Source: Clostridium sp. (GTDB lineage: Bacteria > Bacillota > Clostridia > Lachnospirales > Lachnospiraceae). From it: a stretch of DNA of 64,000 nt. The stretch's first letter is position 1, and each line of letters starts with the position of its first letter. A program made the translations under genes and the position numbers. Shown here one piece after another: positions 17,641 through 26,748 of this stretch. The DNA lies in NCBI GenBank assembly GCA_023667695.1, contig JAMOZY010000007.1, forward strand, positions 25,955-89,954. The letters are read 5' to 3'. Under the pieces are notes generated by a model. That model saw only the letters and a program-made list of their open reading frames with translations, had not been told where the DNA came from and did not search any database.

Positions 17641-18555
17641 TTATTGCTGGCAGCGAAGTTGCTCTAACAGCTGTTGAAAATATTCCGGTAATTCCGCCTG
17701 GAATTCCATATATTTCTTCGTTCTGGGATGCACAAAGCCTAATACGCCTGCATGAAGGGTCTGACCCTGTAAATGAAAGGAATCCTTGCCGGGGCCATAT
17801 ACCGTATCCCCCAGCAAGGGATGATGGATATATGCCATATGCACGCGAATCTGATGGGTTCTTCCCGTCTCAAGCTGACATTCTACAAGGGTGTATTTTC
17901 CATGGAACCGTTCCAGCACCCGGTAATGTGTAATTGCTTCTCTGCCATGACGCACATTTACTGCCTGCCTTTTCCGGTCAACCGGATGCCGGCCGATGGG
18001 CTGCTGAATCGTTCCCTGCTCTTCTACAATATTATCATATACAATCGCCTGGTATTTTCGTGTTATGGAATGAACCTTTAGCTGCTCTGCCAAGGACTGG
18101 TGCGCCAGATTATTTTTGCACACCACTAACAAACCTGTGGTATCCATATCAATCCGATGAACAATGCCGGGACGTAAAACCCCGTTAATCGTTGACAGAT
18201 GCTCCTTGCAATGATACAGAACGGCATTTACCAGGGTTCCGGATGCATGTCCTGCAGCCGGATGTACTACCATTCCCTTCGGCTTATTTACCACTAACAG
18301 GTCCTCATCCTCATAAATAATATCCAATGGTATATTTTCCGGTACAATATCCGGCTCCTTTGCCTCCGGCAGTTCAACCGAGATTACATCCCCGGTTCTC
18401 AGCTTATAATTTGTCCGCACCGAGGTATTATTCACAAGAATATTACCATCTGTCATCAGCTTCTGAATATAGGAACGGGAAATATCCGGCAGCACATCAG
18501 ATAAATATTTATCAATACGCATATTCACTTGTTCCTTCGTAATATCCAGCTTCAA
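17641..18555 (-). CDS. rluD: RluD-family 23S rRNA pseudouridine synthase
   Basis: A 304-residue RluA/RluD-family enzyme that converts uridines of ribosomal RNA to pseudouridine. An S4 RNA-binding domain (about 12-70) precedes the catalytic domain. The active-site motif is HRIDMDTTGLLV, with the catalytic aspartate in RIDxDT; ETGRTHQIRVH follows. The start is TTG, immediately after the lspA stop (TAATTG), with GAGGAAG upstream; ATG at 18522 is the alternative. The lspA-rluD pair is a standard Firmicutes arrangement. Confidence 0.9.
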   Translation of the reverse strand: MKLDITKEQVNMRIDKYLSDVLPDISRSYIQKLMTDGNILVNNTSVRTNYKLRTGDVISVELPEAKEPDIVPENIPLDIIYEDEDLLVVNKPKGMVVHPAAGHASGTLVNAVLYHCKEHLSTINGVLRPGIVHRIDMDTTGLLVVCKNNLAHQSLAEQLKVHSITRKYQAIVYDNIVEEQGTIQQPIGRHPVDRKRQAVNVRHGREAITHYRVLERFHGKYTLVECQLETGRTHQIRVHMAYIHHPLLGDTVYGPGKDSFHLQGQTLHAGVLGFVHPRTKKYMEFQAELPEYFQQLLEQLRCQQ

Positions 18556-19227
18556 TTATTCGTCTTCTTCCTCTTCATCTGAAAATAATGCGTTGATATC
18601 CACTGCTTCCTCCGATTCTGTTGTCATATAGCCAGTCTTTCGGTCATTATTTGTTTCCGTTTCCTCTTTCAGCTCCATTTGCTCCACTGGTTTTTCCGGA
18701 GCTTGAGAAGTTGCTCGTTTCCTTGTAAAAAAGAACAATCCTTCAAAATCCTCTTCCTTATAACGGAACAAAAGCAGGCAGCCGATTACGGCAATCGAAA
18801 TGGTCACATACAAGTCCGCTATGTTAAATACCGGAAAATCAATGCACTTTATATAGAAAAAATCCACAACTGCACCTTGAAATAATATATCCCCATGGAA
18901 AATCCGGTCAATCATATTACCAATTGCACCGGCAATAAGAAATTGAATCGAAACCGCAAGGGGGCGGAACTTGGAATCCCTTGCCAGCTTCCCATAACAA
19001 TAGCCTAAAAATGCAAGGATGATGATTGTAAGAATCAAGAACAGGATTTGTCTGTTCTGAAACAATCCCCATGCCATCCCTCTGTTTTCCAGATAAAACA
19101 AACCAAAGAAATCACCCAGAATCGGATGATATGTGAATAATTCCAACCGGCTGGCAACAACATACTTCGCATACTGATCCAGACATATTAATAAAAAAAT
19201 GCCAATTATGGCTTTCACATACTTCAT
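18556..19227 (-). CDS. lspA: Lipoprotein signal peptidase (signal peptidase II)
   Basis: A membrane aspartyl protease that cleaves prolipoprotein signal peptides at the lipobox. Four membrane spans lie in the first 160 residues. The catalytic aspartates are in GNMIDRIFHG and VFNIADLYVT. The protein is 223 residues, about 60 longer than usual, because of an acidic hydrophilic tail ending in DEEEEDE that does not belong to the catalytic fold. It lies downstream of divIVA across a spacer with tandem repeats. Confidence 0.92.
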   Translation of the reverse strand: MKYVKAIIGIFLLICLDQYAKYVVASRLELFTYHPILGDFFGLFYLENRGMAWGLFQNRQILFLILTIIILAFLGYCYGKLARDSKFRPLAVSIQFLIAGAIGNMIDRIFHGDILFQGAVVDFFYIKCIDFPVFNIADLYVTISIAVIGCLLLFRYKEEDFEGLFFFTRKRATSQAPEKPVEQMELKEETETNNDRKTGYMTTESEEAVDINALFSDEEEEDE

Positions 19228-19685
19228 TATATCTTGGCCTTTCTAAATATACTATCAATCCGTTCTATACCCTGCTTCCCATACTCTGAAACGCAGAATC
19301 AATCGTCCTATATCCTGCTTTCCATACCCTGAAATGCAGAATCTATCGTTCTATACTTTGCTTTCCATACTCTGAAACGCAGAATCAATCGTTCTATATC
19401 CTGCTTTCCATATTCTGAAATACACAAGCTATCTTTATCTTTTCAGAAACTTAAACTATCCAGCATAAGCCTTCTCCAGACTTCAAAAACCGAGTGCAGG
19501 GCTTAGAATGGCTAAACCATTGCTGAAATTAAATACAGATAAATGCGCAGACACTAGGTATCTCTCCGTACAAACAAGAAATGAGCTGCTTACAGTCACC
19601 TATAAGCAGTTCATATCCAGCTTTCCTGTCATTCAATTACAGTCATTCTATCAAAACAATCCAAGAACCAACGGTTCCAAACCTT
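19228..19685. other. lspA-divIVA spacer
   Basis: The spacer holds four 43-bp tandem repeats and about 250 bases of unremarkable sequence. Short plus-strand frames here lack ribosome sites and are not credible genes. No terminator is obvious, so lspA may still be co-transcribed with divIVA. Confidence 0.5.
19255..19427. repeat. Four tandem copies of a 43-bp repeat
   Basis: Units at 19255-19298 (44 bp, one extra base), 19299-19341, 19342-19384 and 19385-19427. The consensus begins TCAATCGTTCTATATCCTGC and ends TCTGAAACGCAGAA. Units differ by a few substitutions. There is no spacer between units, so this is not CRISPR. Confidence 0.9.
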
Positions 19686-20531
19686 CTAAATAAATGTAAA
19701 TCCGGAGCTGTTGGCATCTTCATCTCCCAGCATGGCCCGCTTTTCTACCCGGTCCTCGACTTCTCCTTCCAGGGCATCCGGTTCGTCTGCCGGTTCCGTC
19801 TTTGCTTCCTCTGGCTCCGGCTGCGGAGCTGGTTCCGGCTCCTTTGGCGCTGCAAATGGGTCTACAAAGGAGCTTGTATCCTGTGAAGACGGAGTACTAT
19901 CAAATGCCATTTCATATCGATCCAAATCATCCCGTTCTCCCAAAAGACCGGAATCCTCTCCATTGTCAAATCCGGCAAGTGGCTCCTGCTCTCCTTCTGC
20001 AATAAAATCCGTCATTGGATTCGAGTTAATGTATGCGTCATTTGGTGAAGCCGCACTTTTTGAAAATGCAGCAAATTCATTGGCATCAATCCGGAAAGAA
20101 TCACTGGTAATCAAATCCATCTGTGCATTCAGGAACTGTGTAAACTGTGCCTTATACTTGGTATACTGTTGAACCAGGGCAACCGTCTGATTATGCACAC
20201 GCTCCAGCTCCCGCTTTGCGTCTGCCGTATGCTCCTTTGCCTTATTCACAGCCTCCATTTCAATGGTCTGTGCCTTCAGCTCAGCAGTGCGAATCGTTTC
20301 CTCTGAGGTCTTTTCTGCAAGCACCAAAGCCTTTTGCAGGGATGCCTCAATATTTTTATAATGCTGCAGTCCTTCGTTCAGCATGTTGATTTTATCCTTC
20401 ATCTCAACATTGGAACGATACAATTCCTCATAATTTTCTAATATTTCATTAATAAAACTGTCTACATCCTTCTTATCATAACCAATACCGGACTTAAACG
20501 CTTTCGACTGGATTTCAACTGGTGTAATCAT
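19686..20531 (-). CDS. divIVA: DivIVA polar/septal cell-division protein
   Basis: A 281-residue DivIVA. The first 60 residues carry the conserved membrane-curvature-binding start (MITPVEIQSKAFKSGIGYDK, DVDSFI) and a long coiled coil follows to about 160. The C-terminal 120 residues are acidic, proline-rich and low in complexity. DivIVA collects at negatively curved membrane (septum, poles) and anchors division and growth factors. It follows sepF by 21 bases. AGGAGGAAA supports the start. Confidence 0.92.
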   Translation of the reverse strand: MITPVEIQSKAFKSGIGYDKKDVDSFINEILENYEELYRSNVEMKDKINMLNEGLQHYKNIEASLQKALVLAEKTSEETIRTAELKAQTIEMEAVNKAKEHTADAKRELERVHNQTVALVQQYTKYKAQFTQFLNAQMDLITSDSFRIDANEFAAFSKSAASPNDAYINSNPMTDFIAEGEQEPLAGFDNGEDSGLLGERDDLDRYEMAFDSTPSSQDTSSFVDPFAAPKEPEPAPQPEPEEAKTEPADEPDALEGEVEDRVEKRAMLGDEDANSSGFTFI

Positions 20532-20552
20532 AACTTCATTTCCTCCTTATTC

Positions 20553-21164
20553 TTAATAGGAACCCAGATATGGAGATACGGTAGATTCATTTAATATCTC
20601 ATCCCGCAGGTCACCGGATACCTCGATGTCTTGTGGTGCAGCAATAAATATATTGCTGGAAATCGCCTGGAGGGAACCATCCAGGGCATAACAAGCGCCA
20701 CCGATAAAATCAATGATTCTCTGGGCAGCATTTAACTCAATGCCTTCCATATTAATTACGATGGTTTTTCCATCCTTCAGAAAATCCGTTACCGTCTGTG
20801 CTTCATTAAATTCCTGTGGTTTAATTACGTACACTTCACTACCTCTGCCATTCATTGATACTACTTTATTATTGGAACCGGAACTACTTCTGGCTGCTCT
20901 TGGTTTCTTTGCATAGGACGGGACATAGTCATAATCGTCCTCGTCTTCATTATAGCTGGCGGCTGCCTGTGCCTTCGAAGGTGCATTATAGGAAGGCTGT
21001 GGTCTTGCCGGTGCCGGTTTTTCTTTCTTCGGCTTTGGCTGTCTTGTCGGTTTTGGTTCTACTAAGTCTATTTCATCGTCAAATAAATCATCATTATCGT
21101 AATCATCATCGTCCGGATCATTCAGACTCAGGATGTTCATAAATTTGTCAATACCTTTTCCCAT
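20553..21164 (-). CDS. sepF: SepF, FtsZ membrane anchor
   Basis: A 203-residue SepF. The N-terminal residues MGKGIDKFMNIL form the amphipathic membrane-binding helix. A disordered acidic and basic linker runs to about 105. The C-terminal SepF core (VYVIKPQEFNEAQTV, INMEGIE, RIIDFIGGACYAL) polymerises into rings and binds the FtsZ tail. It is coupled to yggS and divIVA in the standard cluster order. AGGAG precedes the start. Confidence 0.93.
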   Translation of the reverse strand: MGKGIDKFMNILSLNDPDDDDYDNDDLFDDEIDLVEPKPTRQPKPKKEKPAPARPQPSYNAPSKAQAAASYNEDEDDYDYVPSYAKKPRAARSSSGSNNKVVSMNGRGSEVYVIKPQEFNEAQTVTDFLKDGKTIVINMEGIELNAAQRIIDFIGGACYALDGSLQAISSNIFIAAPQDIEVSGDLRDEILNESTVSPYLGSY

Positions 21165-21182
21165 GACATATCTCCTATCCCT

Positions 21183-21875
21183 CTAAATATTGTAATTACG
21201 TGTGCCGAAAATACCGGTCCCAACGCGTACCATGGTAGCGCCCTCTTCTACTGCCACCATATAATCGTTGGTCATACCCATTGACAGTACACTCATATTA
21301 ACATTATCAATGTTTATTGATTTTATGTCAAGTAATAATTTGTGCAGATTTGCAAAAATATTCCTGTTTTCTTCGGGATTTTCAACAAAAGGCGCTATCG
21401 TCATCAGCCCCTGGATATGTACGTTTGACAAACGGGCAATTTCTCTTACTGCATCCGGCACTTCATCATAGGCAAAGCCGAACTTGGATTCCTCCTCCGC
21501 TACATTGACCTCCAATAAAATATCACAATGCACCTGCCGTTTTACTGCTTCCTTTTGAATCTCCTTTGCCAGCTTTACAGAATCAACGGAATGAATCAAT
21601 AATCCCTTATCCACCACATATTTTACTTTATTGGTCTGCAGATGTCCAATTAGATGCCAGTGGACCGGAGCCGTAATCTGCTCGATTTTATTGGTCAGCT
21701 CCTGGACCTTATTTTCACCGAATTCATACATCCCACAGGCAATGGCCGCTTCGATATCGGATACCGGCTTGGTCTTGCTGACTGCAATCAAAGTAACCTC
21801 ATCCGGATTACGCTGCACCCGTTTACAGGCTTCCTCTATATTTTTCCTTACCAATGCCAAATTCTCTTGAATCAC
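21183..21875 (-). CDS. yggS: YggS/PLPBP pyridoxal phosphate homeostasis protein
   Basis: About 230 residues, an alanine-racemase-like TIM barrel without racemase activity that binds pyridoxal phosphate. The PLP lysine is in LIAVSKTKP; HLIGHLQTNK and the C-terminal MGMTNDYMVAVEEG are family signatures. An ATG at 21884 sits directly on the GGAG ribosome site, so the GTG at 21875, nine bases after it, is the better start. It lies between the HlyD-like gene and sepF, the usual place in Firmicutes. Confidence 0.9.
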   Translation of the reverse strand: MIQENLALVRKNIEEACKRVQRNPDEVTLIAVSKTKPVSDIEAAIACGMYEFGENKVQELTNKIEQITAPVHWHLIGHLQTNKVKYVVDKGLLIHSVDSVKLAKEIQKEAVKRQVHCDILLEVNVAEEESKFGFAYDEVPDAVREIARLSNVHIQGLMTIAPFVENPEENRNIFANLHKLLLDIKSINIDNVNMSVLSMGMTNDYMVAVEEGATMVRVGTGIFGTRNYNI

Positions 21876-21894
21876 GATTATCATCTCCTGTTTC

Positions 21895-23283
21895 TTAATA
21901 AATTATCTGCCCTTCCTCTACCGTAGAGGAATCCAGAACAATCCGGTCATACAACGCTATGCCGTAACTGGTACTCTCAGATATAATGGAAAAATCACTA
22001 TCCGATGCCAGAATCTCAATGGGCCGGAAGCTGGCGCTTCCCCGATTGACACTATATACCCCGGTCCGGTTCTCCCGTCCTGCATCCGTCAGGGACAGGG
22101 TCTGGTCCGAATCATTTTTTACCAGGACTGCATCCGGAGCAAATGCATTGGGATTCACATAGCAATACAAATCATCCTTCTCATAAATGTCTGGTGCCAC
22201 CTGCATCACGGAGAGATTGCCTTCCTCATCCAGAATCCGGACATTGAAATAAATCATCTGACTGGAATTGCTGCCGGCAGTCAGATAATCAATAGGAAGC
22301 TTCAGCACCTGTTTTTCCACAATGGCACTGTTGGGAATCGTAAGCCCCTCCTGCTGGGTCATCACAATTTCAATGGGAAGAAAACGCTCCTCACAATAAT
22401 TGACCATCAGCTTGTCCAGGGTGATATTGGCAAAATACGCTTCCCCATTCTGAATTACGGTAATATCCCCATATACCTCATGAACAACATTCGGCATCCG
22501 CAGGGTGACCCGGTCATCCGCCTGAAGCCGTTCTGCATCCTCCTGGGATAATGGCAGTACCAGATTCCAGATGTCACTGGTAATCAGCTTATAGACCGGA
22601 CTCCCCGCCTGAATAATCTCACCCGTCTTTAGGGATGTACTGGTATAAGTATCCCTCTCATAATCCGCAAGCGTTATTTCCTCCGGCTGTTTTCCTTCAT
22701 ATCCATCCTGATAATAGGTTACAACACCACTTTCACTGGAAGTAATCTGGGAAAAGGAAGCCATGGTTCCATCTGCACTGGTCAAATCCTCCAGCACCTG
22801 GGAATTAATCAAATCCAGAATCTGACTGTCCAAATCATTTTTGAAATCATAGACATCCGAGAAATTCACATCCGAAAAATAGTTTTGAAAGGCGGATATC
22901 CTGGTTTTTATCTCATGATACCCGGCGGTGTTTAAGGTAACGCCGTCGCCGGATGCATCGGCTATGATATCCGCCAGGGAACCGGTAGCATCCAGAGTAT
23001 AGACGGTAGCATTTTTCCCCACCTTCTGTCCGTTCCGGATATAATAATTAATATAACCGGACCGGTCAGCAGCAACCAATACTTCCTGCCGGAGTGCAAT
23101 AGCCGAGCCGGTAATATTGGTATCCATATAGCTTTTCTGAACCTCGTAAACCGATACCCGTACCTGCCGGAGGCTGCGGAAAATCTGCACTCCAAGAAAA
23201 ATAAAAATCAGCCCAAAGATAATAACCCCTATATTAATGACTGGTACGTTATGAAATTTGATTACCTTTTGATTCTTTTTCAT
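21895..23283 (-). CDS. HlyD-like membrane-anchored adaptor protein
   Basis: A 462-residue protein with a single N-terminal membrane span (about 15-37, VINIGVIIFGLIFIFLG). Extracytoplasmic barrel-sandwich-like segments and a helical hairpin between about 100 and 200 follow, the shape of HlyD/CusB membrane fusion proteins. No transporter partner gene is adjacent. A gene of this type at the head of the yggS-sepF-divIVA cluster is typical of Lachnospiraceae, so a role in envelope biology or division is plausible. GGAAGGA precedes the start. Confidence 0.65.
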   Translation of the reverse strand: MKKNQKVIKFHNVPVINIGVIIFGLIFIFLGVQIFRSLRQVRVSVYEVQKSYMDTNITGSAIALRQEVLVAADRSGYINYYIRNGQKVGKNATVYTLDATGSLADIIADASGDGVTLNTAGYHEIKTRISAFQNYFSDVNFSDVYDFKNDLDSQILDLINSQVLEDLTSADGTMASFSQITSSESGVVTYYQDGYEGKQPEEITLADYERDTYTSTSLKTGEIIQAGSPVYKLITSDIWNLVLPLSQEDAERLQADDRVTLRMPNVVHEVYGDITVIQNGEAYFANITLDKLMVNYCEERFLPIEIVMTQQEGLTIPNSAIVEKQVLKLPIDYLTAGSNSSQMIYFNVRILDEEGNLSVMQVAPDIYEKDDLYCYVNPNAFAPDAVLVKNDSDQTLSLTDAGRENRTGVYSVNRGSASFRPIEILASDSDFSIISESTSYGIALYDRIVLDSSTVEEGQIIY

Positions 23284-23333
23284 ATATTACCGTTCCTTCC
23301 GACAGTGCAACCGGAACAATTCCGTCTGAACAG

Positions 23334-23362
23334 AAAAAGGGACGGGCGAAGCACCTGTCCCT
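23334..23362 (-). terminator. Rho-independent terminator
   Basis: On the minus strand the stem AGGGACAGG / CCGTCCCT surrounds a TGCTTCG loop and is followed by TTTTTC. It lies ten bases past the stop of the P-loop protein gene and separates it from the HlyD-like gene. Confidence 0.85.
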
Positions 23363-23371
23363 AACATAATC

Positions 23372-23791
23372 CTATAATGAAACACTGACATACTGCTTTA
23401 CAGCCTCCGGAAGCTGGTCTGCATTCATGGAAAGACTGACAAGAACATCAATATTCCGGCTTTCAGAGAAATCCGCCAGAAACTCAATTGCATTCTGAAC
23501 CTCTTCCTCTTCAATATGCCCAATGGTTAAAAAGCTGTCAAAATAAATCTTTTCCAAATCATGGTCCTGAGAGGCAATACCATAAAGAAAACCGCAGAAC
23601 ATATCAAAATTCTCAATATGAAATTCCGGTACATTAATCATTCGAATACGGTTGCTCAATTCATACATATGCTTGTTGTTCTTATCCAGATAAACAATGG
23701 AGCCATTGGTCAATAAAGCACTGTCATTTGCCTTTGAAATAAGAACCTTTGTTTTTCCCTTACCTTTGTTTCCTGCTATGATTTCTACCAT
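23372..23791 (-). CDS. Small P-loop protein of unknown function
   Basis: A 139-residue protein starting with a Walker A loop, GNKGKGKTK (residues 7-15). A likely Walker B-type strand (KIYFDSFLTI) is in the middle. It looks like a minimal single-domain ATPase. Homologues are common in Clostridia but uncharacterised. A strong ribosome site (TAGGAGG) precedes the start, and a terminator follows directly. Confidence 0.7.
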   Translation of the reverse strand: MVEIIAGNKGKGKTKVLISKANDSALLTNGSIVYLDKNNKHMYELSNRIRMINVPEFHIENFDMFCGFLYGIASQDHDLEKIYFDSFLTIGHIEEEEVQNAIEFLADFSESRNIDVLVSLSMNADQLPEAVKQYVSVSL

Positions 23792-23862
23792 GCTATCATC
23801 CTCCTAATCATCCACTGATACTAATTATAGTACATTCAGAAGGGAAGCACAACAAGATTTTG

Positions 23863-24840
23863 TTATTCTTTCTCAGAAATCCGGCGTAACAGCTCCTGCA
23901 TGTTCGCATAAAGGGCAGTTCGAGAGCTGGCGCCACAGACCAGAACAATATAATCCTGGTTCTGACTGTCTCTTGCTTCCAGGATTAGACAGCTTCCCGC
24001 CTCGTTGGTGGTACCGGTTTTACCGGCAATCACTGTGATTCCCTCCGGTGCCGGAACCGACTGAGAAATGAATAAATTCGAATTTCCGATGGCTGCTTCC
24101 TTTTCATTTCCTTCCCCGTCGGTATAATGAATGGTATATTGAGGAATCTCTGCTATGGCACGAAATTCCTCATGCTGAATCAAGGTCTGAAAAATCAGAT
24201 ACAAATCATAAGCCGTGGTATAATGCTCTTCTGCATGTAAGCCGTTGGGATTGACAAAATGCGTATGGGTAGCCCCTAATTCCACGGCCCGTTGATTCAT
24301 TACATCCACAAAAGCACTATCACTTCCTGCAATATAACGGCCAAGCATAACGGCATAGTCGTTAGCCGAGGTAATTATCATACCATGCATCAGTTCATCT
24401 ACGGTAATGGTATCCCCAACCTGCAGCTCCAGGCTGACAGCCATAGGGTCATTTAACACCACTGGCTCCGTAACGGTAACGGTATCATTCAGATTCCCCC
24501 GCTCCAATACCAGTAAGGCCGTCATAATCTTAGTGATGCTGGCCGGATAAATCCGTTCAAATGCATTCTCGCTAAAAATCAATTCATTGGTGGAATTGTT
24601 GATACACAGCTGTGTAGCTGCCGAAGAATTCACATGCTCCTCTGCCGGAAAAACCGCATATTGATTCGAATAACTGCTTACGACCGTCGGCGGTACCGAT
24701 ACAGAGGCCTGAAATTCCCACTGGTCCTCGATTCGAAAATACGCATCCGTCACCGGCGCTTCTTCCTTGGAAGAACAGCCGCTTAACATAAGCATCAGTA
24801 TGAAAAAAATACAACAAAACCGAATTCCCGGGTGTTTCAT
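23863..24840 (-). CDS. D-alanyl-D-alanine carboxypeptidase lipoprotein (S11)
   Basis: A 325-residue serine carboxypeptidase that trims the terminal D-Ala of peptidoglycan stem peptides. It has a lipoprotein signal (lipobox LSGC after a hydrophobic segment), so it should be membrane-tethered outside the cell. All three penicillin-binding motifs are present: SITK (S101, K104), SAND and KTGTT. The reading frame is open to 24873, but AAGGAGG precedes the ATG at 24840. It follows mgsA across a terminator-like hairpin. Confidence 0.9.
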   Translation of the reverse strand: MKHPGIRFCCIFFILMLMLSGCSSKEEAPVTDAYFRIEDQWEFQASVSVPPTVVSSYSNQYAVFPAEEHVNSSAATQLCINNSTNELIFSENAFERIYPASITKIMTALLVLERGNLNDTVTVTEPVVLNDPMAVSLELQVGDTITVDELMHGMIITSANDYAVMLGRYIAGSDSAFVDVMNQRAVELGATHTHFVNPNGLHAEEHYTTAYDLYLIFQTLIQHEEFRAIAEIPQYTIHYTDGEGNEKEAAIGNSNLFISQSVPAPEGITVIAGKTGTTNEAGSCLILEARDSQNQDYIVLVCGASSRTALYANMQELLRRISEKE

Positions 24841-24875
24841 AGCGCCTCCTTGCTTCTGTTCCGACGAGTACACGT

Positions 24876-24911
24876 AAAGAAAGCTGCCAACCAGATTGCC
24901 TGACAGCTCTT
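24876..24911 (-). terminator. Probable terminator after mgsA
   Basis: On the minus strand GAGCTGTCA pairs with TGGCAGCTTTC across a loop and is followed by TTTCTTT, just past the mgsA stop. The stem has one mismatch and a bulge, so strength is uncertain. Confidence 0.5.
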
Positions 24912-24916
24912 TTCCA

Positions 24917-25312
24917 TTATTTATAGATATTCCGCCACTCTAAATCCCCCCGCTCCAATGCTTTAATCATTAATTCTGCCGTTGCCAGATTGGTGGCAAG
25001 GGGAATATTATGCATATCACATAGACGAAATATATTATTAATATCAATTTCATGGGCTTTTGGATTCTGAGGGTCCCGTAAAAAAATCAACATATCCAGG
25101 TCATTATTTTCAATCTGTGAGCCAAGCTGCTGCTCGCCGCCTAAATGCCCTGCCAGATATTTATATATGCTTAAATTCGTAACCTCTTCAATCAGACGGC
25201 CGGTGGTACCGGTCGCATACAAGGAATGCTTGCTCAGGATTCCACGATAGGCAATACAAAAATTCTGCATCAGTTTTTTCTTGGTATCATGTGCAATTAA
25301 ACCAATGTTCAT
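24917..25312 (-). CDS. mgsA: Methylglyoxal synthase
   Basis: A 131-residue enzyme converting dihydroxyacetone phosphate to methylglyoxal and phosphate, an overflow bypass of lower glycolysis. MNIGLIAHDTKKK at the start, YATGTTGRLIE (phosphate loop) and LDMLIFLRDP are the family signatures. The reading frame extends to 25348, but GAGGTGAATTCT places the start at ATG 25312. It closely follows rodA, an arrangement seen in other Clostridia. Confidence 0.92.
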   Translation of the reverse strand: MNIGLIAHDTKKKLMQNFCIAYRGILSKHSLYATGTTGRLIEEVTNLSIYKYLAGHLGGEQQLGSQIENNDLDMLIFLRDPQNPKAHEIDINNIFRLCDMHNIPLATNLATAELMIKALERGDLEWRNIYK

Positions 25313-25322
25313 AGAATTCACC

Positions 25323-26432
25323 TCAATACTTCTTTCTATGCAGGCCAATATTCAAAACCAGACCAATCCCCACACAGCTGGAAAGCAGCGAGCTTAGGCC
25401 ATAGCTGATAAATGGCAGAGGCAGACCGGTATTCGGAAGAATCTGGGTCGCTACACCGATATTAATAAAGGTCTGAAAGCAAATAAGCGCCGCTACGCCT
25501 GTCGCAATCAGCATTCCTTCCTGATCTTCTGCCTTTCTGGCGATACGAATACATTGTAACACTATTAATAGTATAATTGCAATAATAAACACACATCCGA
25601 TGAAGCCTAATTCCTCGCCGACAACAGAAAAGATAAAATCTGTCTGCTGCTCTGAAATCAGGTTGGCATCCTTGACGGTAGCTACCGTATTGGAATTGAT
25701 TCCTTTTCCGGTCAGCATACCGGAGCCGATAGCCATAACAGAATTTGCCTGCTGGTATCCGGTTGTCAGAGCATAATCCTGTGGATACAGAAAGGCCAAA
25801 ACCCGTCCCTGCTGGTTTTCGCTAATCAGCTTTTGGTCCGGCTGCTGAAGATACCAGAGTATGGCGCTGCTTAAAGGCACCATAATCAGGGCGGCTATCC
25901 CCATGACCTTATAGCTCAGCCCCGCTGCAAAAATCATGGCAAGCATGAAGAGAAAAATATCAATGGTCGTTGACAAATCCGGCTGCTGCACTACAACTAC
26001 CAAAGGAACTGCACAAAAAACAGCAAGCAACAACAGGCTTTTCCAGTTATTCAGCTTATCCTTCAGCTTAGTCAGCAGCACAGCCAGACATATGATTATA
26101 ATGATTTTGCTGAATTCCGACGGCTGAATCGTTATGGAATCTCCGATTCCATACCACCGTTTGGCTCCGTTTACCACCTTACCAAAGGGACGCAGTCCAA
26201 GAATCATGATAATATTAAGGATATACAGCACAATCCAGAGTTTACAATAATAATGATAATCAATCAGAGAAACGACTATCATCGCAAGGATACAGCCAAT
26301 CAGACCAATAATCTGCTTTGTAGTATAAGAACTGTCGGCGCTGTTAATGACAATGGTACCCGTAATCGTTGCTGCCAGGACCAGAATGACTAATCTGAAA
26401 TTGTAATCTCTTAAACGATAGCCCTTTAACAT
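25323..26432 (-). CDS. rodA: RodA, SEDS peptidoglycan polymerase
   Basis: A 369-residue polytopic SEDS-family glycosyltransferase, about ten membrane spans. It polymerises glycan strands during lateral growth with its partner PBP2. Signatures include QQPDLSTT, the catalytic-loop region after it, VGEELGFIG and PNTGLPLPFISYG. It follows minE in a cluster with mreCD and PBP2, that is, the elongation machinery. The ribosome site is weak. Confidence 0.9.
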   Translation of the reverse strand: MLKGYRLRDYNFRLVILVLAATITGTIVINSADSSYTTKQIIGLIGCILAMIVVSLIDYHYYCKLWIVLYILNIIMILGLRPFGKVVNGAKRWYGIGDSITIQPSEFSKIIIIICLAVLLTKLKDKLNNWKSLLLLAVFCAVPLVVVVQQPDLSTTIDIFLFMLAMIFAAGLSYKVMGIAALIMVPLSSAILWYLQQPDQKLISENQQGRVLAFLYPQDYALTTGYQQANSVMAIGSGMLTGKGINSNTVATVKDANLISEQQTDFIFSVVGEELGFIGCVFIIAIILLIVLQCIRIARKAEDQEGMLIATGVAALICFQTFINIGVATQILPNTGLPLPFISYGLSSLLSSCVGIGLVLNIGLHRKKY

Positions 26433-26444
26433 TTTCCATTCGCC

Positions 26445-26732
26445 TTATTTCTTCGTATTATTTGCCTTTAACTCCTTAATTGGAATATTGGCATAAATCG
26501 CCGGCACCGTCCCATGTCCGCTTTCGGATTCCGTCTGTGTAATCTGAATGTCCAGACCGGATGCATCGATTTCCACATATTTGGAAATCACTTCTATAAT
26601 CTCATTCTTAATCTGTTCCATAACGTCTGGTGAACAATTGGCGCGGTCTGATACCAGTAAAAGCTTCAAACGGTCTTTTGCATAATCCCCAGAGGTCTTT
26701 TTTTTGCCAAAAAATATCTCTTTTAATCCCAT
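26445..26732 (-). CDS. minE: MinE, topological regulator of the Min system
   Basis: A 95-residue MinE. The N-terminal amphipathic segment MGLKEIFFGKKK precedes the MinD-binding region (AKDRLKLLLVSDRANC) and a C-terminal dimer domain. MinE stimulates the MinD ATPase and drives pole-to-pole patterning of MinC. The frame is open upstream into minD, but TAAGGAGG places the start at ATG 26732, 17 bases after the minD stop. Confidence 0.92.
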   Translation of the reverse strand: MGLKEIFFGKKKTSGDYAKDRLKLLLVSDRANCSPDVMEQIKNEIIEVISKYVEIDASGLDIQITQTESESGHGTVPAIYANIPIKELKANNTKK

Positions 26733-26748
26733 AGTATTTTGTTCCTCC

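Noticed and set aside
19255-19427. CRISPR array from the 43-bp repeats
   Set aside because: Units are head-to-tail without spacers.
19508-19693. Small plus-strand gene in the lspA-divIVA spacer
   Set aside because: No ribosome site and no recognisable pattern; opposite to the surrounding operon.
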